Shown here piece by piece: positions 1 to 6,279 of a stretch of DNA of 7,628 nucleotides; positions within the stretch are counted from its first letter, which is position 1, and every line of letters begins with the position of its first letter. The position numbers were made by a program, and so were the translations under genes. The stretch comes from an uncultured Eubacteriales bacterium. GTDB lineage: Bacteria; Bacillota; Clostridia; Oscillospirales; Acutalibacteraceae. Below the pieces are notes generated by a model. That model was not told the DNA's origin. It did not search any database and was given only the letters and a program-made list of their open reading frames with translations. The stretch covers positions 1-7,628 of the forward strand of contig ONWI01000111.1 of the NCBI GenBank assembly GCA_900321515.1, in the 5' to 3' direction.

Positions 1-123
1 CCAAGGACGCTACTGCTGGCATTGATGTAGACGCTGCCAAGGACGCTACTGCTGGCATTGATGTAGACGCTGCCAAGGACGCTACTGTTGGCATTGATGT
101 AGACGCTGCCAAAGATGTTATTG
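1..123 (+). repeat. 36-bp in-frame tandem repeat (12-residue units)
   Basis: Three full 36-bp units begin at 1, 37 and 73. Units 1 and 2 are identical at the DNA level. Unit 3 differs by one base (GCT to GTT, Ala to Val). A fourth unit begins at 109 and decays after a few codons (CCAAAGATGTT...). Each unit encodes KDATAGIDVDAA, a 12-residue period rich in Asp and Ala. The array touches the left edge, so more copies probably lie outside. Near-identity of the DNA points to recent expansion by slippage or recombination, and the period keeps the reading frame whatever the copy number. Confidence 0.93.
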
Positions 124-1520
124 ATGGCTTGCCTTTTGTCACCAGCGGTGATGTCGATGCTGTTGATCCGAATGCGGAGCCTGTTGACCCTGAGGCTGTT
201 GACGAATTGATTCAGTCATTCAAAGACAACCTGACCGAGGTCATGCAGTCGGAAGACCTGCCACTGGAAAAAATCGAGAGTCTTCAAAGCCTTCTTAATG
301 GTTGGATTGCTCAGGCGGAGGAGATGAAAAATACTGGAATCACCGCTCAGGATCTGGAAGACTTCTTCGCATCTGCAACTCTTGAAATTTGGAAGCAGAT
401 AATCGGTGAGGATGAAAAATCCGGTAAATGCGGCGACAATCTTCAGTGGGAACTTGACACGGAAAGCGGCGTTCTCAGCATCACCGGTACGGGCGATATG
501 TATGATTTCGATGATCCGTATGCGCAGGAGAACATCGACGACGATGACGATGATATTGCCGATGACGATGATTCCGGAGAAGAACTTTCTGATGAAGACA
601 AAGCATGGTATGGCAAGTGGATTTCCAAGCTGGAAAGCGCATATAACAACGAAATTACCCAAGAGGTATTAGAATGGGTTGCCAAGGCTATTCCTGAGCT
701 TGAAAAATTACAGAAAGATGAAGTTGACGAGCAAGACTTTGCCTGGATTAATCAGATTATTATAAACCTTGGAAAAGCACTGAAATTTGATATTGATTCG
801 GTAGAAGAGATTTCTGAAGAAGAGATTGCTGAGGTAGTGATTCCTGAGGAAGAAACTTCTGAGGAAGAGGTATCATGGCTTGGCAAGCTGATTGCCAAAC
901 TGGAAACCAAAGTTGACAGTGACAAAATCAACAGCTTCATTTCCAAGCTGATTGTCACAGGTGAAGATGCGGATGATGAGGATAATTCAGAGGATGCTGA
1001 CGATGCAGATGAGACCGCTTTCATCGCACCTTGGTATCCGATGTACCCGTTAATCCACTTCGTCACGATTGACAGCGGCGTAACTTCTATCGGAGCCAAC
1101 GCATTCCCCAACTGCGCTCTCGGATCCATTACCATTCCCACGTCGGTCATACGCATTGGCGATAAGGCGTTTGAAGATTGCCTCATCGAAGACGTATATT
1201 ACGCCGGCACCGAGGAAGAATGGAAAAAGATCCAGATGGGCGTTGGCAACAGCGAAGCCTTTGAAAACGCTACCATGCACTATCTTGGTTCTAAGCAGGA
1301 TGAAGATTCCGACAGCAAATCTGACGGAAAGTCCTCTGACGGAAAAGACACCGGCGCAAAAGATGCGCAGCAAGAAGATGAACCCAATGTGATTGACAGC
1401 CCCGCTACTGGTGAAAGCGCACCCACGCTGGCGCTGTTTGCTATGCTGGCGAGCCTATTCTCCATGGCGGCGGCATTCCTGATCGGCAAGCTGCGTATGC
1501 GCGGCTCTGAGGAATGCTGA
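1..1520 (+). CDS. Acidic BspA-like (LRR_5) cell-wall-anchored surface protein, 5'-truncated by the window edge
   Basis: The frame is open from the left edge (first full codon at position 3; 505 residues visible), so the true start lies outside; the TTG at 129 is only an internal codon. In visible residue numbers: residues 1-36 are three copies of a 12-residue repeat (KDATAGIDVDAA). A helical acidic region follows to about 140. A BspA-type opening strand module is at 143-173 (CGDNLQWELD, then ITGTGDMYDF). An acidic insertion spans about 174-340, with Asp runs and three Trp-containing repeats. The LRR_5 part resumes at about 342-427 (APWYP, VTSIGANAF, ITIPTSV, DVYYAGTEEEW). A hydrophilic Asp/Ser/Lys linker leads to SPATGE (466-471), a hydrophobic helix (about 474-496) and a short tail, KLRMRGSEEC. 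This resembles a sortase sorting signal with Ser-Pro-Ala-Thr-Gly in place of LPXTG, which suggests attachment to the wall of a Gram-positive cell. BspA-like LRR proteins often mediate adhesion; the ligand here is unknown. A strong terminator follows the stop codon. Confidence 0.85.
   Translation, partial: KDATAGIDVDAAKDATAGIDVDAAKDATVGIDVDAAKDVIDGLPFVTSGDVDAVDPNAEPVDPEAVDELIQSFKDNLTEVMQSEDLPLEKIESLQSLLNGWIAQAEEMKNTGITAQDLEDFFASATLEIWKQIIGEDEKSGKCGDNLQWELDTESGVLSITGTGDMYDFDDPYAQENIDDDDDDIADDDDSGEELSDEDKAWYGKWISKLESAYNNEITQEVLEWVAKAIPELEKLQKDEVDEQDFAWINQIIINLGKALKFDIDSVEEISEEEIAEVVIPEEETSEEEVSWLGKLIAKLETKVDSDKINSFISKLIVTGEDADDEDNSEDADDADETAFIAPWYPMYPLIHFVTIDSGVTSIGANAFPNCALGSITIPTSVIRIGDKAFEDCLIEDVYYAGTEEEWKKIQMGVGNSEAFENATMHYLGSKQDEDSDSKSDGKSSDGKDTGAKDAQQEDEPNVIDSPATGESAPTLALFAMLASLFSMAAAFLIGKLRMRGSEEC
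579..983 (+). repeat. Three diverged ~45-residue acidic/Trp repeats inside the surface protein
   Basis: Three successive segments (about 579-716, 717-848 and 849-983) share an acidic lead, a small residue followed by Trp, then an amphipathic helix. The cores are EELSDEDKAWYGKWISKLES, DEVDEQDFAWINQIIINLGK and EETSEEEVSWLGKLIAKLET. The Trp residues are 46 and 44 residues apart. Units 1 and 3 are clearly alike (xWxGKxIxKLEx); unit 2 is looser. They appear to be an old protein-level duplication, unlike the fresh 36-bp array upstream. I do not recognise the repeat as a named domain. Confidence 0.6.
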
Positions 1521-1577
1521 GCATTCTGAGCGTTTGAACGCGATAGCGCACATGGTTCCACATTCTGTATTATAATT

Positions 1578-1622
1578 GATACCGACCGTACAGGTGGATA
1601 ATCTGTACGGTCGGTATTTTTT
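1578..1622 (+). terminator. Strong rho-independent terminator of the surface-protein gene
   Basis: The arms TACCGACCGTACA (1580-1592) and TGTACGGTCGGTA (1604-1616) pair perfectly over 13 bp. The stem can be extended inward (G1593-C1603, G1594-T1602, T1595-A1601) to leave a 5-base loop, and outward by A1579-T1617. Six T residues follow (1617-1622). Read on the plus strand it is a textbook intrinsic terminator 59 bases after the stop codon of the surface gene. On the minus strand the bases after the stem are less T-rich, but the same stem may also stop transcripts of the convergent permease gene, for which I see no other clear terminator. Confidence 0.92.
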
Positions 1623-1678
1623 GTTCACTTCAGGAACGAATGATTTCTTTATTTGAGGAATAGCATGATTCTACCGCA

Positions 1679-4600
1679 TTAAGCAATATCCGTCAGTTTG
1701 AGATCCTTGACCTTGCGCAGAGAGATAGTGTAAATTCCGATGGAGTACAGCACTGTAATGCCGGCGGAATAAAGCCATCCCAGTATGTTCGGCGTGAGAT
1801 AGAAGCCTGCGCCACGGTGCTCCACAAACCGCAGTATCATATAGCCGCATCCGGCACCGGCTGCAATGCCAATCAGGATGCCGACAATGGTGGTGACAAC
1901 CGCCTCGCCTGCCACAAATGAGATGACCTCTTTTGTGGTGAAGCCGTTTATCCTCATAACGGTCAGTTCGCGCTTTTTCTGATTGATGTACATATTTGCC
2001 AGGTTGAGGAGAATGAAATATGCCATTACGCCCGCCATGACGATCATAACGATTATTAACATCCGCAGCGCCTCGGCGGCCTTCATTGACGTTTTGTAAT
2101 AGACGGGATTGCTGGCGATTGCAGTAACGCCTTTAATGCTCATAAGCTCATCGGATATTCCGCTTATATCCTTGCAGTTTCTAAGGAGGAAGCAGTTGTC
2201 CTGCACCTCTTTGCCAAAGACATTCCGGTAAGCTTTTCTGGACATGACATATCCCATGCCGGTGAAATTCTGATAGATTCCCTCGACTTTCACATCGTAA
2301 GGCTGAATAGCATCATCGTAAAGTGTGATGGTATCGCCGACATTCACGCCGTAATACTCGGCTATACGGCGCATGAGACATATGCCGTGGTCTCCCGGAA
2401 CAACCTTTTGATTGGTCTTCGGATTTGTCATTTTAAGGTTCTTTGCAATTTCATCCTTGTCGCCGCATATGAGCTGACCGCCGGCGATTTCCCTGTCAAC
2501 GCTGAAGCTGACGAAATTCCAATACATCTTTGTGTATTCCACATTGTTTTTTTCGAGAAGCGCCTGAATTTCATCCGCGGTGGTTTCCGAAACATTCGGG
2601 TCAAACGACACGCGGTTATCATGCCTGAGTATGTCACGGTACTGAAAATCAACGGCTTTGCTGATGCCGAATTGCAGGGTAAATCCGATGACCAACAGGG
2701 TACAGCAGCCTGCCACGCTGATAACCGTGACGAATACCCGGCGGATATCCATCCGGATATTGCGCAGAATCAGTCTGTAATAAAGCGATGAGCGGCTTTT
2801 CTTTTTCCGCACGGATAGCACATTTTGCTCGGGCATTTTGTCCTTCATCAGTTCAACTGCGGGATGTCTGACCAAATCGGCGTATGCCCACCATACGGAA
2901 AGGAACGCGAGCAGAATGCTCACTCCAAACGTGGCAAGCGCAAGGAAGACGTTGAAACTCAACGGTATGCCCTGAGTTACATAAAATTGTTCGTGTGATC
3001 CAAGAATAAGCCTCTGCAAGACAAAATAGCTCAGCGTCGTGCCCAATAACATCCCGAAAAATGTAGCGGATAGTCCGAAGAGCAAATATTTGGCGGCGAC
3101 GTTGTGATTGTAGAAGCCGAGAGCCTTCACCGTGCCGACAAGCTGTCTCTGTTCGTCTATGATACGCGCCACGGTGGCGTAAATTACCAGCATTCCCACC
3201 AGCACAAATAAAAGTGCAAAGGTCATGGCAAGCTTGCGTATATTTTCGGCTGAGGTTTTGGCATGTACATATCCGGAATCGCATTCCGCATTCAGAACAA
3301 CCCAGCGACATGCGTTCAGAGCGACCAAAGCGTCTTTTGCTTTCTGGAGATCCTTTTTGCCCTGCTCATATTTCTTCAGGTTTTTGGCGTAATCCTTTTT
3401 GCCCTGAGCAAGCTGTTTTTTGGCGTTGTCCAGTTTTTTGACGCCGTTGCGATACTGTGCCATGCCGTCGTTGTATTTCTTTAACCCTTTTTGATATTGT
3501 TTCTGACTCTTTTTGTATTCACTCAGGCCGTTGTTGTATTTTTTCAGACCTTCACTGTAGCGTCTTGCCGGACCTATGAGCGGCTCCAAATCTTCGGAAC
3601 TGATCTCCAGATCGGGCGCCATTTGCTTGAGTTTCTCTAAAGTTTCGTCAACTGACGCTTTGGCGAGATAACTCTTGATTGTCTGCACATATTCTTCGGT
3701 ATTGCTTTCATATTCTGTACCGGCAAGCAAATTCCTTATCGACGTCCTGAGCTTTTGTTCGGAAGCGTCAAGTTCCTTTTTGCCCGCCTTTAGCTTGCGG
3801 TTCGCTTCGTCAAGCTGTTTGCGGCCGGTTTCAAGCTCTTCCCATGAGCTGTCAAGCTCTTTTTTTGCATCGGCAAGCTGCTGTTCGCCTTCGGCAATCT
3901 TCTTGGCGCTCTCGTCGAGCTTCTTCTGTCCGTTGTCCAGTTTCTTTTTTGCGTCGGTCAGCTTTTTCTGACCATTGTCAATGCTTTTTTGATATTTCGC
4001 CTTGATATCCGCATCGCGCATGGCGGTACGCTTCTTCGCCAGTTGACTCAGAAGGTCTGCCCTCCTGGCGGAAAGTTTATCGTAATCCTCGCCGATGAGA
4101 AGCATGTTTTCAGGCTTGTCCATCATGACAACCGCCTTTGTGTAGCAGCCGTTGAGCTTTTTTGTGTCAAAGGCGTCGTTCGTTACGATGACATATCGGC
4201 TGCCCCCGCTGAAAGCTTCCCTGGTATAGTGGTCGGCGTGAACGAAGCTGCCCGTTATGTGGAATTCGGTGCGGAGCATCAATGGAGCACAACTTCCGTC
4301 CACCGCGCCGATTTGAACTGTATCGCCCACATGCAGCCCCATCTGATCCATGATTTCCTCTTCCACCGCGCATTCAGAGGCGTCCTGTGGCATGCGCCCG
4401 TTGCGCAGTTCCGGCAGGCTGATTCTTTTTGACGGTGAAATCACATATATCGACATGTTGTTATCTTCACCCAGCACTTTGGCAGAAGTCTGATAGACTC
4501 CCTCCGCGTCGCTGACGCCTTCCACATTCTTAATAGCGGCGATATCGTCTTCCGTCAGCAGCAAGGTGGATGTAATTTCAAAATCGCGGAAATGAAGTTT

Positions 4601-4759
4601 TTTCATATAATCCGACGCGTTGGCGATCAGTGCGTCAGAGGCAAAATTGATGGCAAGAAAGGAGGCGACTGCCAGCATACTGATGACCACAATCGAAATA
4701 TAAGATACAAATTGCTTGGAAATATTTCTGAGAGCGTCTTTGCGTTGTGTTTTTTTCAT
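1679..4759 (-). CDS. Double FtsX/MacB-type ABC transporter permease with a long extracellular coiled-coil stalk
   Basis: This 1026-residue membrane protein has two FtsX-like halves in one chain. Half 1: TM1 at about 17-38, a MacB-type ectodomain at about 40-240, a coiled-coil insert at about 256-480, then TM2-TM4 at about 510-531, 556-583 and 602-626. Half 2: TM5 at about 674-697, a second ectodomain at about 700-895, then TM6-TM8 at about 899-921, 948-975 and 991-1013. The conserved cytoplasmic FtsX segments that meet the ATPase are visible after TM2 (DEQRQLVGTVKALGF) and after TM6 (KKRELTVMRINGF). In MacB/LolCDE relatives such permeases transmit ATPase motion to the outer side rather than forming a channel; the substrate here is unknown. 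The ATG has a GAGGTG site 5 bases upstream, within the 16-base gap behind the ATPase gene, so the two are surely co-expressed and probably translationally coupled. As the two halves are fused, one chain may form the full permease; this is inference. Confidence 0.93.
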   Translation of the reverse strand: MKKTQRKDALRNISKQFVSYISIVVISMLAVASFLAINFASDALIANASDYMKKLHFRDFEITSTLLLTEDDIAAIKNVEGVSDAEGVYQTSAKVLGEDNNMSIYVISPSKRISLPELRNGRMPQDASECAVEEEIMDQMGLHVGDTVQIGAVDGSCAPLMLRTEFHITGSFVHADHYTREAFSGGSRYVIVTNDAFDTKKLNGCYTKAVVMMDKPENMLLIGEDYDKLSARRADLLSQLAKKRTAMRDADIKAKYQKSIDNGQKKLTDAKKKLDNGQKKLDESAKKIAEGEQQLADAKKELDSSWEELETGRKQLDEANRKLKAGKKELDASEQKLRTSIRNLLAGTEYESNTEEYVQTIKSYLAKASVDETLEKLKQMAPDLEISSEDLEPLIGPARRYSEGLKKYNNGLSEYKKSQKQYQKGLKKYNDGMAQYRNGVKKLDNAKKQLAQGKKDYAKNLKKYEQGKKDLQKAKDALVALNACRWVVLNAECDSGYVHAKTSAENIRKLAMTFALLFVLVGMLVIYATVARIIDEQRQLVGTVKALGFYNHNVAAKYLLFGLSATFFGMLLGTTLSYFVLQRLILGSHEQFYVTQGIPLSFNVFLALATFGVSILLAFLSVWWAYADLVRHPAVELMKDKMPEQNVLSVRKKKSRSSLYYRLILRNIRMDIRRVFVTVISVAGCCTLLVIGFTLQFGISKAVDFQYRDILRHDNRVSFDPNVSETTADEIQALLEKNNVEYTKMYWNFVSFSVDREIAGGQLICGDKDEIAKNLKMTNPKTNQKVVPGDHGICLMRRIAEYYGVNVGDTITLYDDAIQPYDVKVEGIYQNFTGMGYVMSRKAYRNVFGKEVQDNCFLLRNCKDISGISDELMSIKGVTAIASNPVYYKTSMKAAEALRMLIIVMIVMAGVMAYFILLNLANMYINQKKRELTVMRINGFTTKEVISFVAGEAVVTTIVGILIGIAAGAGCGYMILRFVEHRGAGFYLTPNILGWLYSAGITVLYSIGIYTISLRKVKDLKLTDIA
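3320..3550 (-). repeat. Coiled-coil arm 2 of the permease: 11 heptads, Gly/Tyr type
   Basis: Permease residues 404-480 form another 11 heptads. The first position reads G, G, S, G, G, G, A, G, N, G, A. The fifth position is Tyr in seven of the units and Leu in most of the others. The typical unit is GLKKYNN or GKKDYAK. The arm has the same number of heptads as arm 1 and is separated from it by 64 residues (340-403), as expected for two strands of an antiparallel hairpin. It ends about 30 residues before TM2. Confidence 0.85.
3743..3973 (-). repeat. Coiled-coil arm 1 of the permease: 11 heptads with small residues
   Basis: Permease residues 263-339 fall into 11 consecutive 7-residue units. 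The first position of the units reads G, A, G, S, G, A, S, G, A, G, S, and the fifth is Leu in all but one, which is Ile. The typical unit is GQKKLDE or AKKELDS. The regular alternation of a small residue and a Leu is the core pattern of a coiled coil, and the Lys/Asp/Glu flanks make it very soluble. It lies between TM1 and TM2, so on the extracellular side. Confidence 0.85.
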
Positions 4760-4764
4760 ATCAG

Positions 4765-4770
4765 CACCTC
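4765..4770 (-). promoter_or_regulatory. Ribosome binding site of the permease gene
   Basis: GAGGTG on the minus strand lies 5 bases before the ATG at 4759 and a few bases after the TGA of the upstream ATPase gene (4776-4778). It fixes the permease start and fits translational coupling across the 16-base gap. Confidence 0.8.
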
Positions 4771-4775
4771 ACATA

Positions 4776-5996
4776 TCACCACTTTATCTCGGCAGCCGGC
4801 AGAGGATAAAGATTGCGTTTGATGCTTGCTATATTGCCGGAACGCATTTTGATGACGCGGTCTGCCATTTTTGCTATCTCAGCGTTGTGAGTGATCATCA
4901 CAACCGTGGTGCCGCGTTCCTTGACAATTTTTTCCATAACCACCAGAACTTCCTGACCGGTCTGATAATCCAGCGCCGCGGTGGGTTCGTCCGCGAGAAT
5001 CAGACGGGGATTTTTGACCAGCGCTCTTGCTATGGAAACGCGCTGCTGCTGACCGCCAGACATCTGCGAGGGGAAGTCCATGCCCTTTTCGCCCAGACCG
5101 ACCATGGAAAGAGCATCCTGCGGGTCTGAGGGATCCTTGGCGATCTCAGCGATGAATTGTACGTTCTCCAGCGCCGAGAGGTTCGGCATCAGATTGTACG
5201 ACTGGAAGATAAAGCCGACATATTCGCGCCGGTATTTTGTGAGATCATCGTCCGATGGGTGAGAGAAGTCCTTGCCTTCAATCGTCAGTTCGCCTTCCGT
5301 GAGGAAATCCATGCCGCCGATAATATTCATCATGGTGGATTTGCCGCAGCCGGATTCACCCAGTATCACGACAAATTCATTCTCATATATGTCGAGATTG
5401 ATTCCGTCAAGTACTCTGGAAACGCCGTCGCCGGACGGAAACTCTTTGACGACATTTCTCAGCGAAATCAGGACATTGCGTTCCTCCTCCGAAGATACGA
5501 TGAGTCCCTTTTCATCGATGGTGATGGCGGCAAGTGATGCCATGCGTTCGCAAAGCTCAAGCTCTTCCGCATCGTAAAGGCTGTCGTCTTTTTTGTTGAT
5601 GATCTGGACACAGCCGACTGTCTTATCCGCGTCTTTGAGCGGGACGCAGAGCATGGTCTTAGTCACAAAGCCCTTTCCGTCAAAGACCGAGCCTTTAAAT
5701 TTCTCTTGTTTGGAAGCGTCCTCGATTATGACGGATTTACCCGTTGTGGTCACAAGACCTTCTATGCCTGAATCGGTGTCAACGATTACGCTCGAAATAT
5801 CTGACGGTCCTATATGGAAAATCGGAACCAGACGGTTTGTCTTGTCGTCGAGAAACCAGATAATCCCCGCCTGGCTGTTGAGCACCTTCACGATGATTTC
5901 CAGACTGCCCGAAAGGTTTTCTTCCAGGCTGTCCTCTTCGAGGAGCTGCAACATGATGTTCCATGCCGCCTGCGCAAATTTTTTGTTGTGACTCAC
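4776..5996 (-). CDS. GAF-domain-fused ABC transporter ATPase (MacB/LolD type)
   Basis: This 406-residue cytoplasmic protein pairs a sensor-like domain with a full ATPase. Residues about 27-162 read as a GAF domain: GIIWFLDD, then GIEGLVTTTGKSVIIEDA, MLCVPLKD, GCVQIINKKDD, and a closing helix ELELCERMASLAAITIDE. Residues about 175-395 are an ABC ATPase: Walker A GESGCGKST (213-221), Q-loop Gln265 in FQSYNLMP, signature MSGGQQQR (312-319), Walker B LILADE (332-337), D-loop ALD, and switch His370 in MITHN. All catalytic residues are present. Family members are normally about 220-250 residues with no N-terminal domain, so the GAF part is an addition. It should energise the FtsX permease encoded 16 bases downstream. 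GAF domains bind small ligands or mediate dimer contacts; the ligand cannot be named from sequence. The start is GTG at 5996, chosen because AGGAGG lies 6 bases upstream. Confidence 0.93.
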   Translation of the reverse strand: MSHNKKFAQAAWNIMLQLLEEDSLEENLSGSLEIIVKVLNSQAGIIWFLDDKTNRLVPIFHIGPSDISSVIVDTDSGIEGLVTTTGKSVIIEDASKQEKFKGSVFDGKGFVTKTMLCVPLKDADKTVGCVQIINKKDDSLYDAEELELCERMASLAAITIDEKGLIVSSEEERNVLISLRNVVKEFPSGDGVSRVLDGINLDIYENEFVVILGESGCGKSTMMNIIGGMDFLTEGELTIEGKDFSHPSDDDLTKYRREYVGFIFQSYNLMPNLSALENVQFIAEIAKDPSDPQDALSMVGLGEKGMDFPSQMSGGQQQRVSIARALVKNPRLILADEPTAALDYQTGQEVLVVMEKIVKERGTTVVMITHNAEIAKMADRVIKMRSGNIASIKRNLYPLPAAEIKW

Positions 5997-6002
5997 GATA
6001 TC

Positions 6003-6008
6003 CCTCCT
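6003..6008 (-). promoter_or_regulatory. Consensus ribosome binding site of the GAF-ATPase gene
   Basis: A perfect AGGAGG (minus strand) ends 6 bases before the GTG at 5996. This optimal spacing decides in favour of the GTG start. An ATG further upstream (6020-6022) is out of frame. Confidence 0.88.
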
Positions 6009-6034
6009 GATGAATTAAGCATATTTCTTAGTCA

Positions 6035-6065
6035 AGTATATCACATGTTTTTCAATAAATGTCTA
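6035..6065 (-). promoter_or_regulatory. Candidate sigma-A promoter of the ABC unit
   Basis: On the minus strand, TATACT (6040-6035) matches the -10 consensus at 5 of 6 bases and is preceded by TGA, giving an extended -10 (TGaTATACT). A -35-like TAGACA (6065-6060, 5 of 6 matches to TTGACA) sits 19 bases upstream, longer than the ideal 17, a defect an extended -10 can offset. Transcription would start near 6028 and give a leader of about 30 bases. A second TATACT at 6088-6083 has only a poor -35 and is the weaker alternative. Confidence 0.5.
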
Positions 6066-6212
6066 TTATTTTTTTAATTTGTAGTATAGATTATGCTTAC
6101 ATTCTTTTGATGTTTTTTGTGTATTTTACCAACTTAAAATCCAAACACAAATCACAACAAACGCTCAAAATAGCATCACATTATATTGACCGTTTATCGG
6201 ACAATAAATAGC

Positions 6213-6263
6213 TGAAACAGGCAAGCAGTGAGGTCTGCGGACCGACACGGCTTGCCTGTTTCA
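6213..6263 (-). terminator. Hairpin behind the EAL gene, probable terminator
   Basis: The arms TGAAACAGGCAAGC (6213-6226) and GCTTGCCTGTTTCA (6250-6263) pair perfectly over 14 bp. The 23-base loop can fold again (GGTC 6232-6235 with GACC 6240-6243). On the minus strand it begins 16 bases after the EAL stop codon, the usual place for a terminator. The sequence after the stem is only moderately T-rich (CAGCTATTTATT), so termination may be partial. A transcription pause or an RNA-stabilising stem are alternatives. Confidence 0.6.
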
Positions 6264-6279
6264 TAAAAAGGTATGGAGA

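Larger units (their letters stand above)
5997..6279. other. AT-rich intergenic region between the EAL gene and the ABC unit
   Basis: These 283 bases hold no convincing gene on either strand. They contain the hairpin at 6213-6263 near the end of the EAL gene, a strongly AT-rich middle (about 6040-6185), and promoter-like elements and a ribosome binding site for the minus-strand ABC unit. No tRNA, riboswitch or other structured RNA is recognisable by eye. The separation and the hairpin argue that the ABC unit has its own promoter. Confidence 0.6.

Noticed and set aside
1..108. Calcium-binding EF-hand or dockerin loops in the DVDAAKD repeats
   Set aside because: Asp residues at positions 1, 3 and 7 look suggestive, but the Glu/Asp at position 12 and the central Gly are missing.
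1..123. CRISPR array, because of the 36-bp period
   Set aside because: The units are directly adjacent with no spacers, and they translate as a protein repeat in the frame of the gene.
129..131. TTG as the start codon of the surface protein
   Set aside because: The same frame is open to the left edge and encodes a clean 12-residue repeat before it. No ribosome binding site precedes the TTG.
752..1186. Minus-strand Ser-rich reading frame opposite the acidic insertion
   Set aside because: GAA/GAT-rich codons read backwards give Ser and Ile runs. No recognisable motif is present and it lies wholly inside the surface gene.
1521..1545. Small inverted repeats just after the surface-gene stop codon
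   Set aside because: The arms are only about 5 bases and no T-tract follows. The strong terminator at 1578-1622 explains termination.
3675..3971. Plus-strand Ser-rich reading frame opposite coiled-coil arm 1
   Set aside because: It is the mirror of the Lys/Glu/Leu-rich repeat on the minus strand. Its composition is an artefact of that repeat and the minus-strand frame is clearly the gene.
6040..6200. Riboswitch or small RNA in the AT-rich intergenic stretch
   Set aside because: No stable stems apart from the hairpin at 6213-6263 and no recognisable conserved motif. The base composition is typical of a promoter region.
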